Of a DNA stretch of 64,000 bases, positions 17,024 through 27,900 are shown one piece after another. The notes under the pieces were generated by a model. It was not told where the DNA came from. It was given only the letters and a program-made list of their open reading frames with translations, and searched no databases. Origin of the DNA: CAYRFF01 sp964423575 (GTDB lineage Bacteria > Bacteroidota > Bacteroidia > Chitinophagales > Saprospiraceae). Position 1 is the first letter of the stretch. The number at the start of each line of letters is the position of its first letter. The position numbers and the translations under genes are program-made. The stretch spans positions 4,793 to 68,792 of the forward strand of contig CAYRFF010000013.1 of assembly GCA_964423575.1 (NCBI GenBank), read 5' to 3'.

Positions 17024-19783
17024 ATGCTGAAGGTACAAAGACATATTACAAGATTTATTTTCAGAATTGCACTATCCCTGTTCTTCTCCCTCTTCTTTTT
17101 AACAGTTATTAATGCAACGCATAACAGAGCCGGAGAAATCCGCATTGAACAGATCGGCCCACTGACAATCCGCGCCACCGTTGTAACATATACGCGCGCC
17201 AGCTCTGTAGATGCAGATCGAGACAGTCTTACGATAAACTGGGGAGACGGAACGACATCTACCGTAAGCAGAAACAACGGCTTCGGAGGCGGAGAAATCC
17301 TCGGGAATGACATCAAATACAACACCTATACGGGTGACCATACATACTCAGGTCGTGGCACATATACTATTTCCATGACCGACCCCAATCGTATTGCGGG
17401 TATTTTAAATGTGGATCCTCCGCATAGTGTCGAAATACCCTTTCACTTACAGACTGTTTTTACTTTACTTAACACACAATTTGAAGGATATAACAATAGT
17501 GTGATACTGTTGCAACCACCGATTGACGTCGCCTGTGTAGGACAACGATTTATTCATATCCCGAGCGCCTATGATCCGGACGGAGACAGTATTGCTTATG
17601 AACTTACAATTCCCATGATGGCACCGGGAACTATTGTACCCAACTATAGTCTGCCCAATCAGATAAGACCGGGAGCAGATAATGTGATTTCTTTTAATGA
17701 AATAACCGGGGAATTTATCTGGGATTCACCTCAAGTCGCAGGCGAATACAATATTGCTTTCTACATTAAAGAATACAGGGATGGCAAATTAATCACCAAA
17801 ACAATGCGTGATATGCAGATTCTGGTAGAAAAATGTGATAACCGCCCACCTGAGTTTCAATTGCCGGAAGAAATCTGTGTCTTCGCAGGTGAAGTAATAG
17901 AAGTTCCCATTACAGTAACGGACCCTGACATTCCTAATCAGCTGGTAAAACTGATGGTGTCAGGTGGTCCTATGGAACGAGGAGCTACACTGGACGTGGA
18001 TGATCAATACCACAGTCAGCCACTCCATGCAACTTTCCGATGGGCAACGAGCTGTAATGATATCTCCAGACAATATTATTCACTCGTCGTTAAAGCAGAA
18101 GATAACGGTATATACTCCGGTGCAGGAGGAAGAGAACCAAGAGGATTATCTACGCTGAAAATACTACGCATAAAGGTAATCGGACCACCACCGGAAAATG
18201 AGGATATTGAAGTCGTACAAAATGCCGTTAAGCTGAGCTGGGATTCACCTTATAGTTGTGAGATTACTGAAAATCAATATTTCAAAGGTTTCACTATATG
18301 GAGAAGTGAAGGCTCGCGGCATTTGACAATTGATACTTGTAATTTTATTGCGGAGTCGATGGGATATGAACCCATTGCCTTTAATATCAGGGCTAAGGAA
18401 GGTAATCGCTATACTTATACAGATCAGGCAACTAATCCAGGTAACACATACTGTTACCGGATAACGGCAGAGTTTTCCCTGATGACTCCATCAGGAAATC
18501 CATATAACATCGTCGAAAGCCTTCCTACCGAGGAGTTATGTATAGTTCTCAATCGCGATTTGCCGGCATTACAGAATGTAAGTATTATCAACACTGATGA
18601 CAACGATGGGGAAGTATATCTACGCTGGCTCAAGCCGGACCCTGAAACCCTGGATACAATCTTAAACCGGGGGCCTTATGCCTTTAGCGTCCAAAGAAGC
18701 CCAGGAGTAGCAACAGACAATTTTGTAGATGTGCCGGGAAGCCTTACTGCATTTAATGATTTCATTTCACTTACAGATACGACATTCGTTGATAAAGGGA
18801 TCAATACTGTAGAACAGGGCTATACTTATAGAATTGCCTTATACACTGAGGGTAAAGACGACATTCCCTACGGTTATAGTGCACCTGCAACCTCTGTCTT
18901 TGCAGAAGTTCATTCTACAGACAGGACAAATATTCTTTTCTGGAAAGAAGTAGTTCCCTGGTATAATTTTGAATACAAAATTTATAAACGCAACGATAGC
19001 AGCGGAGAATATGAACTTATAGATTCAACGAGAGAAAGAACTTATACAGATACCAATCTTTTAAATGATCATGAGTACTGCTATTATATAGAAACAAAGG
19101 GGAGTTATGGTGTACCCACGCTACAAGATACACTTTTCAATCTCTCACAAATAAGATGCGGCACTCCTATTGACACAATTTCACCTTGCCCGCCGGAATT
19201 TGTGATTAATAATGTATGCAATACTGAATCCGGTTTTTCCTACGAAGATCTGTTTAATGAAATAGCATGGGAATTTACGAGTTCTTGCCAACGAGCTCCT
19301 GACATCGCCTACATCAGGATCTATTTCAAGGTAGACTCTACAGGAAGTCATAATCTGATTGCAGAAGTCCCTGTGGATGATATGAAGTTCCGTCATGCAC
19401 CAGGTAAAGGATTAGACGGTTGTTATTCAATATCAGCGGTAGATTTCAGTGGAAATGAAAGTAAACTCAGAGATTTTATCTGTGCAAAAAATTGTCCTTT
19501 TTATTCTCTGCCCAATACTTTCACGCCTAATGGCGATGGTTACAACGATGTTTTCAAGCCGAGGAAAAGCAGATTTATAGAAAGAATTAATTTTAAAGTA
19601 TACAATCGCTGGGGCAATCATGTCTTCAGCACTACCGAGCCGGAAATCAACTGGGATGGAAGGAATTTCTCCGGTGAACTTGTTAGCCCCGGTACGTATT
19701 ACTATATCTGTGACGTTTATCAATTTGGGATCCCCGATCAGCCTCTAAGCAGCCTGAAAGGGTATATAGAAATTATTTACTGA
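17024..19783 (+). CDS. Large surface protein with T9SS type B (gliding-motility CHU_C) sorting domain
   Basis: A 919-residue secreted protein. I take the ATG at 17024, which gives a basic N-terminus and a hydrophobic signal segment ending near residue 31. A TTG at 16994 would add ten residues without improving the signal. The mature start THNRAGEIRIEQIG resembles other Bacteroidota surface proteins. Immunoglobulin-like and fibronectin-III-like segments fill the middle (several TYTDxxxxxGxxYCYRI stretches). The last 85 or so residues (NTFTPNGDGYNDVFKP, VYNRWGNHVF, GTYYYICDVYQ) are the gliding-motility-associated C-terminal domain, the type B T9SS signal. Its stop overlaps the ribE start by one base. 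Ligand or role unknown. Confidence 0.88.
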   Translation: MLKVQRHITRFIFRIALSLFFSLFFLTVINATHNRAGEIRIEQIGPLTIRATVVTYTRASSVDADRDSLTINWGDGTTSTVSRNNGFGGGEILGNDIKYNTYTGDHTYSGRGTYTISMTDPNRIAGILNVDPPHSVEIPFHLQTVFTLLNTQFEGYNNSVILLQPPIDVACVGQRFIHIPSAYDPDGDSIAYELTIPMMAPGTIVPNYSLPNQIRPGADNVISFNEITGEFIWDSPQVAGEYNIAFYIKEYRDGKLITKTMRDMQILVEKCDNRPPEFQLPEEICVFAGEVIEVPITVTDPDIPNQLVKLMVSGGPMERGATLDVDDQYHSQPLHATFRWATSCNDISRQYYSLVVKAEDNGIYSGAGGREPRGLSTLKILRIKVIGPPPENEDIEVVQNAVKLSWDSPYSCEITENQYFKGFTIWRSEGSRHLTIDTCNFIAESMGYEPIAFNIRAKEGNRYTYTDQATNPGNTYCYRITAEFSLMTPSGNPYNIVESLPTEELCIVLNRDLPALQNVSIINTDDNDGEVYLRWLKPDPETLDTILNRGPYAFSVQRSPGVATDNFVDVPGSLTAFNDFISLTDTTFVDKGINTVEQGYTYRIALYTEGKDDIPYGYSAPATSVFAEVHSTDRTNILFWKEVVPWYNFEYKIYKRNDSSGEYELIDSTRERTYTDTNLLNDHEYCYYIETKGSYGVPTLQDTLFNLSQIRCGTPIDTISPCPPEFVINNVCNTESGFSYEDLFNEIAWEFTSSCQRAPDIAYIRIYFKVDSTGSHNLIAEVPVDDMKFRHAPGKGLDGCYSISAVDFSGNESKLRDFICAKNCPFYSLPNTFTPNGDGYNDVFKPRKSRFIERINFKVYNRWGNHVFSTTEPEINWDGRNFSGELVSPGTYYYICDVYQFGIPDQPLSSLKGYIEIIY

Positions 19784-20382
19784 TGTTTACAGGACTTATA
19801 GAAACTACCGGCATTGTGCGGGAAATCACCACGCAAGGCGCCAATAAAACTTTTCTTATCGAGAGCAATATCAGCTCTGAACTCACTGTCGACCAGTCGG
19901 TCAGCCATAATGGCGTATGCCTTACGGTTACAGCAGTTAAAGGTAATATTCATACGGTTACGGCAATCAATGAAACCTTAATCCGGAGTACTCTGGGAGA
20001 CTTAAAGGAAGGTTACGAAGTTAATATTGAGCGTTGTCTCCTTCCGACTCAGCGTCTGGACGGACATATCGTACAGGGACATGTTGACGGAATGGGCAAG
20101 ATTATAAAGATTGAGGATGCCGCTGGCAGTATGGTGTACACTATAGAAATAGATGAGAAATATGCACATCTGATTATTGAAAAGGGTTCTATTGCGGTCG
20201 ACGGCGTAAGTCTCACTATTGTCTCAGTCGGACCAAATTTCTTTTCGGTGGCAATTATCCCACATACTTCAAGCGTGACAATCTTTAAGCATTACGAAGA
20301 AGGGAGTTACGTAAATTTAGAATTTGATATTGTCGGGAAGTATCTCAGTCGATACAAGGAAATATTCACGGACAGAGCTTAA
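19783..20382 (+). CDS. ribE: Riboflavin synthase, alpha subunit
   Basis: A 199-residue enzyme that dismutates two 6,7-dimethyl-8-ribityllumazine molecules to riboflavin. It has the two repeated lumazine-binding barrels of the family. It starts MFTGLIETTG, has SVSHNGVCLTV in the first repeat and GSIAVDGVSLTIV in the second, and the GHIVQGHVDG linker. Length is typical. The ATG shares one base with the stop of the surface-protein gene, suggesting translational coupling between unrelated functions. Confidence 0.97.
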   Translation: MFTGLIETTGIVREITTQGANKTFLIESNISSELTVDQSVSHNGVCLTVTAVKGNIHTVTAINETLIRSTLGDLKEGYEVNIERCLLPTQRLDGHIVQGHVDGMGKIIKIEDAAGSMVYTIEIDEKYAHLIIEKGSIAVDGVSLTIVSVGPNFFSVAIIPHTSSVTIFKHYEEGSYVNLEFDIVGKYLSRYKEIFTDRA

Positions 20383-20470
20383 TTTCACAATTTAGCTGAC
20401 TTATTCCGGTAATCTTATCAACTGCCTTTCGGCAAATTTTCAATTCTGTTAAATTGCTTACAAGCGGCCT

Positions 20471-20528
20471 AAAAAAGAAATACTCAAATGACATTCGTTT
20501 CCGATGAGCCATTTGAGTATTGTTCTTC
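20471..20528. terminator. Bidirectional terminator between ribE and rpoC
   Basis: ATACTCAAATG (20480-20490) and CATTTGAGTAT (20510-20520) form a perfect 11-bp stem. The A-rich left flank (AAAAAAGAAA) gives a T-run on the minus strand, and TTGTTCTTC follows on the plus strand. The site lies between two convergent genes and can serve both. Confidence 0.7.
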
Positions 20529-20554
20529 TATATATTTGCGAAAGCTTACAAATA

Positions 20555-20582
20555 AATCAAGCGCCCCGAAGGGCACCTGATT
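20555..20582 (-). terminator. rpoC terminator hairpin with UUCG tetraloop
   Basis: On the minus strand the 12-nt arms AATCAGGTGCCC and GGGCGCTTGATT pair fully (two G-U pairs) around a TTCG loop closed by C-G. It starts 9 bases past the rpoC stop and is followed by an AT-rich tail. With the next hairpin downstream it forms a double stop for the rpoBC transcript. Confidence 0.75.
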
Positions 20583-20591
20583 ATCTATATA

Positions 20592-23500
20592 TTATTCTGC
20601 AGCTTCCTCTTCATCATCTACATAAACCGCAGCTTCCAGTTCATCCTTAGGAGCAACTATAAGATCTCTGTACTTTCTCATTCCCGTACCTGCAGGAATC
20701 TGCTTTCCTACAATTACGTTTTCCTTCAATCCGATAAGATCATCTCTCTTCGCACCGATAGCGGCGGTTGAAAGAACCTTAGTCGTTTCCTGGAAGGAAG
20801 CAGCTGAAATCCAGCTAGCAGTACCCAGAGAAGCTCTAGTAATCCCTTGTAGGACCGGCTTGGAAATTGATGGTTCAGCATCTCTTGCCTCAATCAATTC
20901 CTTATCCTGCCTTCTGAGGAAAGAGTTTTCTTCTCTCAACTGTCTTACAGAAATAATCTGTCCAGGATAGAATTCTTCTGAATCACCTGCACTGGTTATA
21001 ACCTTCTTATCCCAGATCCACGTATTAGCTTCAAGGAATTCTGCACGATCGATGATTTCATTTTCCAGCAGATTGGTATCTCCCGGATCAAGTACCTGTA
21101 CTCTTGCAAGCATCTGCCCGATAATCACCTCGATATGCTTATCGTTAATCGTAATACCTTGAGATCTATAGACTTCCTGAACACCATTCAGAAGATAGTT
21201 GTAAACAGCTCTTGGCCCCTCGATATCGAGAATATCAACCGGTGAAATTGCGCCATCAGATAGTGAAGTACCGGCTCTCACAAAGTCCCCTTCCTGCACC
21301 AGGAAGTGTCTTGAAAGACCTATCAGGTATTTCCCTTGCTGACCTGTAACTTCATTCGTAACAAATACCTCTCTGTTACCACGCTTTATCTTACCGTAGG
21401 ATACAACCCCATCGATTTCTGATACCGTAGAAGGATTGGATGGATTTCTAGCTTCAAAGAGCTCCGTTACACGAGGAAGACCTCCTGTAATATCCGAAAT
21501 CTTACCCAAGCTTCTAGGAATCTTAGCAAGTGTCTGACCCGCTTTAATTTCCTGTCCGTCATCAATGCTGATGTATGAGCCCACCGGCAAGTTATAAGTT
21601 CTTTTCACCTCTCCATCTTCACTCAGAATCTCAATGCTAGGAATCTTCTTCTTAGCACGCTTAGCCTCAATAATAACCATATCAGCATTACCTGTCTGAT
21701 CATCTCTTTCAAGACTATAAGTCACGTGTTCTTCGATATCTCTAAACCTGGCAAGTCCTCCGTACTGGCTGACAATAACAGCGTTAAAGGCATCCCATTC
21801 ACAGATCATATCTCCTCTGGAAATCTCGTCTCCATCAGCAAAGTATAGAGTAGAACCGTAAGGAATATGATGTGTACTCAGCACCTTGTCTTCTTCCTTA
21901 TCTACAATCTTCAATTCTCCCGAACGTGAAAGAACAACGTTGATCTTTTCACCCAGGTGATTCTCTGAAACTGTAGTCTGAATATTATCAAACTCTGCAG
22001 TTCCCTTATGCTTCGCAATAATTTCTGAAGATGACTTCGCAATCGAAGCAACCCCACCCACGTGGAAGGTTCTCAGAGTCAGCTGCGTTCCCGGCTCACC
22101 GATACTCTGTGCTGCGATAATACCTACTGCATCTCCGATTTCAGCCCTCCGGCCGGTTGCCAGGTTCTTACCATAACAAGTTGCACACACTCCCTGCTTA
22201 GTTTCGCAGGTAAGTACTGAACGTACTTTTACGGTATCAACCTCCGCTGCCTCAATCTTTCTTGCGAGGGCAGTTGTAATATATGATCCACTCGCAACGA
22301 TAACTTCTCCTGTATCCGGGTTTACAACCTCGTCTACGATATATCGACCGACAATTCTGTCCTTCAAGGATTGAACAATCTGGTCACCTTCCATCACTGC
22401 GCTGATAGCAACACCGCGTAATGAATTACAGTCTTCTTCGTTGATAACAACATCCTGAGCTACGTCAACCAATCTACGAGTCAGATAACCAGCATCCGCG
22501 GTCTTAAGAGCAGTATCCGCAAGACCTTTTCTCGCACCGTGCGTGGAGATAAAGTAATCCAATACTGACAATCCGTCTTTAAAGTTTGAAAGAATCGGGT
22601 TTTCAATAATAGCTCCACCGGTATCTCCAGATTTACGTGGCTTAGCCATCAAACCTCTCATACCGCACAACTGCTTAATCTGCTGCTTGGAACCTCTAGC
22701 ACCTGAGTGCAACATCATATAAGCGGAGTTAAATCCATTCTTATGATTTGCAAGCTCTTTCATCAGGTTATCCGTAATCATATTATCCGCAAATGTCCAT
22801 TTGTCGATAATCTGATTATATCGCTCATTATTGGTAATAAGACCCATGTTGTAGTTCATCCATACCTCATCAACTTCTGCTTGAGCATTTTCCAGGAACG
22901 TCTCTTTCTTGGATGGATCAATCAAGTCACCGAGGTTAAAGGATAGTCCTCCTCTAAACGCCCAGTAGAATCCTAATTCCTTAATCTGGTCAAGGATATG
23001 AGCAGTTCTTTCAAAGCTCGTCTTCTCAATAAGCTCTCCAATAATGGTCTTCAGAGCTTTCTTAGTAAGCAGTTCGTTGACAAACGGATAATCATCCGGC
23101 ATAGAGTGATTAAAGATTACTCGTCCAACCGTAGTATCAATACGCTTGCTCTCGAGTTCTCCTTCTTCATTTTCTACATTTACTCTCACTTTGATAGCGG
23201 CCTGAAGGTCGATCTTATTCTCATTGAAAGCGATAAGAACTTCTTCTTCAGAATAGAAAGTCATTCCCTCTCCACGTACTTTATGATCATCTGTGGATTT
23301 TCTCTCCTTAGTCAGATAATAAAGTCCGAGAACCATATCCTGAGAAGGCAATGTTATCGGCGAACCATCCTGTGGGTTCAACAAGTTGTGAGATGCAAGC
23401 AACAACACCTGGGCTTCAAGTATTGAGGCTTGGCTCAACGGTACGTGAACTGCCATCTGGTCACCGTCAAAGTCAGCGTTAAATCCACCACACACAAGCG

Positions 23501-24896
23501 GGTGTAACTGAATTGCCTTACCTTCGACAAGTTTTGGCTGGAAAGCCTGAATTGACAATCTGTGAAGTGTAGGAGCCCGGTTAAGTAAAACTGGGTGTCC
23601 TTTCAGGATATTCTCCAGAATTCCCCAGATTACCGGCTCTTTTCTATCAACCAATTTCTTAGCTGATTTTACAGTCTTTACAATTCCTCTCTCTATTAAT
23701 TTCCTGATAATAAACGGCTTGAATAATTCAGAAGCCATCTCCTTAGGAATTCCACATTCATGCAATTGAAGCGTTGGGCCTACAACGATAACAGATCTAC
23801 CGGAATAGTCAACACGCTTTCCGAGTAGGTTCTGTCTGAATCGACCTTGCTTTCCTTTCAATACGTCACTCAATGACTTGAGTGCTCTTCCTCCTTCTGC
23901 TTTAACTGCATTGGATTTTCTACTATTATCAAATAGTGAGTCCACAGACTCCTGAAGCATTCTCTTCTCATTTCGAAGAATTACTTCCGGAGCTTTAATC
24001 TCAAGTAATCGCTTCAGCCGGTTATTTCTGATAATTACTCTTCTGTACAAATCATTAAGGTCAGATGAAGCAAATCTTCCTCCGTCTAATGGCACTAACG
24101 GGCGCAACTCAGGCGGAATTACAGGCAAGTATTGAATTATAGTCCATTCGGGCTTATTCTCTACTCTTGTATTTCCTTCTCTGAACGCTTCAACAACTTT
24201 CAGACGCTTTAAAGCTTCTGATTTACGTTGCTGTGAAGTCTCAAATTGTGCCTGGTGACGCAATGCGAATGCCAGTTGGTCAAGATCTAAACTTTCCAAC
24301 AGCATCTTTATTCCGTCAGCTCCCATTCTGGCAATAAACTTATTGGGGTCATCATTAGGTAAGGCATCGTTATCTGCCGGTAACTGATCCTTTAACTCGT
24401 AGTATTCTTCTTCGGAAAGAAGATCCATTTTCTTCACCTCAAGATCAGCTGCCTGTCCTACCTGAATTACTACATATCTCTCGTAGTAAATGATGCTTTC
24501 CAGGTTTTTGCTGGAAAGCCCCAATAGATATCCCAGTTTGTTGGGAAGAGATTTAAAGAACCATATATGTACTACCGGAATAACCAGTTTAATATGACCC
24601 ATTCTCTCCCTACGTACCTTCTTTCTCGTTACTTCAACCCCACATCTGTCACACACAATTCCCTTGTACCTTATGCGCTTGTATTTACCGCAAAAGCACT
24701 CGTAATCTTTAACCGGACCAAATATTCTTTCACAGAACAGACCATCACGCTCAGGTTTATATGAGCGATAGTTAATGGTTTCAGGCTTTAACACCTCACC
24801 ATAGGAACGCTCAAGGATGTCATCCGGAGAACAAAGTCCCAGCGTAATACTATCAAATTGATTTGATGTCTGACTGTCTTTTTTGTTATAAGCCAT
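20592..24896 (-). CDS. rpoC: RNA polymerase beta' subunit
   Basis: A 1434-residue catalytic subunit. The N-terminal zinc site is formed by CFC and CDRC near residues 69-89. The catalytic NADFDGDQM motif with the three magnesium-binding aspartates is present, as are the second zinc-binding Cys cluster (CETKQGVCATCYGKNLA) and the bridge/trigger region. Length fits Bacteroidota RpoC. The gene ends in an acidic tail (DDEEEAAE). It lies 54 bases after rpoB and is the last gene of the ribosomal-protein/polymerase string. Confidence 0.99.
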   Translation of the reverse strand: MAYNKKDSQTSNQFDSITLGLCSPDDILERSYGEVLKPETINYRSYKPERDGLFCERIFGPVKDYECFCGKYKRIRYKGIVCDRCGVEVTRKKVRRERMGHIKLVIPVVHIWFFKSLPNKLGYLLGLSSKNLESIIYYERYVVIQVGQAADLEVKKMDLLSEEEYYELKDQLPADNDALPNDDPNKFIARMGADGIKMLLESLDLDQLAFALRHQAQFETSQQRKSEALKRLKVVEAFREGNTRVENKPEWTIIQYLPVIPPELRPLVPLDGGRFASSDLNDLYRRVIIRNNRLKRLLEIKAPEVILRNEKRMLQESVDSLFDNSRKSNAVKAEGGRALKSLSDVLKGKQGRFRQNLLGKRVDYSGRSVIVVGPTLQLHECGIPKEMASELFKPFIIRKLIERGIVKTVKSAKKLVDRKEPVIWGILENILKGHPVLLNRAPTLHRLSIQAFQPKLVEGKAIQLHPLVCGGFNADFDGDQMAVHVPLSQASILEAQVLLLASHNLLNPQDGSPITLPSQDMVLGLYYLTKERKSTDDHKVRGEGMTFYSEEEVLIAFNENKIDLQAAIKVRVNVENEEGELESKRIDTTVGRVIFNHSMPDDYPFVNELLTKKALKTIIGELIEKTSFERTAHILDQIKELGFYWAFRGGLSFNLGDLIDPSKKETFLENAQAEVDEVWMNYNMGLITNNERYNQIIDKWTFADNMITDNLMKELANHKNGFNSAYMMLHSGARGSKQQIKQLCGMRGLMAKPRKSGDTGGAIIENPILSNFKDGLSVLDYFISTHGARKGLADTALKTADAGYLTRRLVDVAQDVVINEEDCNSLRGVAISAVMEGDQIVQSLKDRIVGRYIVDEVVNPDTGEVIVASGSYITTALARKIEAAEVDTVKVRSVLTCETKQGVCATCYGKNLATGRRAEIGDAVGIIAAQSIGEPGTQLTLRTFHVGGVASIAKSSSEIIAKHKGTAEFDNIQTTVSENHLGEKINVVLSRSGELKIVDKEEDKVLSTHHIPYGSTLYFADGDEISRGDMICEWDAFNAVIVSQYGGLARFRDIEEHVTYSLERDDQTGNADMVIIEAKRAKKKIPSIEILSEDGEVKRTYNLPVGSYISIDDGQEIKAGQTLAKIPRSLGKISDITGGLPRVTELFEARNPSNPSTVSEIDGVVSYGKIKRGNREVFVTNEVTGQQGKYLIGLSRHFLVQEGDFVRAGTSLSDGAISPVDILDIEGPRAVYNYLLNGVQEVYRSQGITINDKHIEVIIGQMLARVQVLDPGDTNLLENEIIDRAEFLEANTWIWDKKVITSAGDSEEFYPGQIISVRQLREENSFLRRQDKELIEARDAEPSISKPVLQGITRASLGTASWISAASFQETTKVLSTAAIGAKRDDLIGLKENVIVGKQIPAGTGMRKYRDLIVAPKDELEAAVYVDDEEEAAE

Positions 24897-24950
24897 AATG
24901 CTTTATTATAAAAGTTAACGTAACCTTAGAAATATATCTTCAGTTTTCAA

Positions 24951-27900
24951 TTAATCAAATTTTATATCCAGTGCAAGTCCTCGCAACTCGTGAATCAATA
25001 CATTGAATGATTCAGGAATGTTAGGTTCAGGTAATACTTTACCTTTTACAATTGCCTGGTAAGCCTTAGCTCTACCTTGGATATCATCTGACTTAATCGT
25101 CAACAACTCTTGCAATATATTACTTGCTCCGAATGCTTCCAGAGCCCATACTTCCATCTCTCCAAATCTCTGACCTCCAAACTGAGCTTTACCACCAAGT
25201 GGCTGCTGAGTAATCAGAGAGTATGGTCCGATAGATCTAGCGTGCATCTTATCATCAATCATATGCGACAACTTCAGCATATAGATGATACCTACAGTAG
25301 CCTCCTGGTCAAATCTTCCGCCGGTTTCACCATCGTACAGATATGTCTGTCCAAGTCTAGGTAAACCTGCTTCATCGATTTCCGTTTCGATGTCCTGCAC
25401 TGTCGCACCGTCAAATATCGGCGTAGCATACTTCACTCCTTTCTTCTCTCCTGCCCATCCGAGTACTGTTTCGAATATCTGACCGATATTCATACGGGAC
25501 GGAACCCCTAATGGACTAAGAACGATATCAATCGGAGTACCATCTTCCAGGAATGGCATATCTTCCACGCGTACTATACGGGAAACAATACCTTTGTTTC
25601 CGTGTCTTCCGGCAAGCTTATCACCCACCTTCAATTTACGCTTCTTGGCCATGTAAACCTTAGCCAATTTCAATACACCAGCCGGAAGCTCATCTCCTAT
25701 GCTGATATTAAACTTCTCACGCTTATATGCTCCTTTCTCCTCATTTACCTTGATGCTGTAATTGTGCAGTAAACGCGCAATCAGAACGTTGGAATCATCA
25801 TCAGATGTCCAGCCGGAGTAATCCACTTCCACGTAATCCAGATCCATAAGAATCTTCTGTGTAAATCTTTCTTTCTCCGGAACAATAGTGTCACCGTAGA
25901 TAGTTTTTACACCGTTGGAGGTTTTTCTTCCGATGAGTTTCTGAAGCTTATCCACAAGGATAGTCTTAAGTTCATTCAAAGAAACCGCATGTCTTTCTTC
26001 CAGACTTGCAAGTAACTTCTTCTCCTGGTCTTTCTGATGTTTATCCTTTTTAGCTCTTGCAAATAATTGCTTATCGATAATAACGCCCTGCATTGATGGA
26101 GGCGCCTTCAATGATGCATCTTTAACATCACCTGCTTTGTCTCCAAAAATAGCACGAAGTAACTTCTCTTCTGGAGTAGGGTCAGATTCTCCTTTCGGAG
26201 TAATCTTACCAATCAGAATATCACCCTCATCAACCCAGGCTCCGATTCTGACAACCCCATTTCTATCCAAATCTCTTGTAGCTTCTTCGCTGACGTTAGG
26301 AATATCGTTAGTCAATTCTTCTTCACCTAGCTTAGTATCACGTACGTCAAGCTCAAAGTGCTCAATATGAATTGATGTAAAGACATCTTCCCTTACAACA
26401 CGCTCAGAAATTACAATAGCATCCTCAAAGTTGTATCCCTTCCAGGGCATAAATGCAACTTTCAGGTTTTGACCAAGTGCAAGCTCTCCTTTTTCCGTTG
26501 CATAACCATCACAGAGGATTGTACCTTTCTGCACCCTGTCACCTTTTCTTACGATAGGCTTCAGGTTGATACAGGTACCCTGGTTGGTTCTACGGAATTT
26601 AGTAAGTTTGTATGTCTTTTGATTATCTTCAAAAGAAACAATTTGCTGCTCTTCACTGCGGTCGTATTCGATGACAATTTCATTGGCATCTACGTATATT
26701 ACTTCTCCGTCACCTTCCGCGTTAATCAACATTCTGGAGTCAAGCGCAACCTTACCTTCAAGTCCAGTACCTACGATAGGTGACTTAGGTCTTACCAATG
26801 GCACTGCCTGACGCTGCATATTAGAACCCATCAGGGCTCTGTTAGCATCATCATTCTCCAGGAATGGAATCAATGAAGCGGAAACACCTACAATCTGGTT
26901 AGGTGCAACGTCCATATATTCAACATCATCCGGGTTTAAAAGCGGGAATTCACCATGCTCTCTACAACGGACTCTATCGCTTATGAATGCTCCTTTTTCG
27001 TCAATAGCTGAGTTAGCCTGAGCAATCTTCATAAAGTCCTCTCCTTCCGCACTGAGGTATTTAACCTCTCCGTTCATCTCCACTTTTCCATTCTCCACTT
27101 CACGATATGGAGTTTCAAGGAAGCCCATCTTATTTACTTTTGCGTGAACGCATAAAGTAGAAATAAGTCCAATGTTAGGACCTTCTGGCGTTTCAATCGT
27201 ACACAATCTTCCATAGTGGGAATAGTGAACGTCTCGCACCTCAAACCCTGCTCTCTCTCTGGATAAACCTCCTGGCCCAAGAGCTGAGATACGACGCTTA
27301 TGCGTTATCTCGGATAGTGGGTTGGTCTGATCCAGAAACTGGGATAACTGAGAAGTCCCGAAGAAAGAATTAATCACTGATGATAGTGTACGCGCGTTGA
27401 TTAGATCAATCGGTGTAAACACCTCATTATCTCTCACGTTCATACGTTCTCTGATAGTTCTCGCCATTCTGGCAAGTCCTACTCCAAACTGCGCATAAAG
27501 TTGTTCTCCAACCGTACGCACACGTCTGTTGCTCAAGTGATCAATATCATCGAGTTCAGCATTCTGATTAATCAACTTAACCAGATACTTCACTATCTCA
27601 ATGATATCTTCTTTGGTAAGGACGAGTATTGATGAATCAATATCTAGATTCAACTTACCGTTGATCTTGTATCGTCCTACTTCACCCAGATTATATCTCT
27701 TATCAGAGAAGAATAGCTTTTCAATAATTCCACGTGCAGTTTCCTCATCTGGTGGATCACTGCCTCTTAATTGTCTGTAGATATATTGTACAGCCTCCAT
27801 TTCAGAGCTCGATGGATCTTTCTGAAGGGTGTTATATATAATTGAGTAGTCTTCTTCTATATCTTCTTTCTGTAAGATAACAGTATCGGCCTCTGCATCG

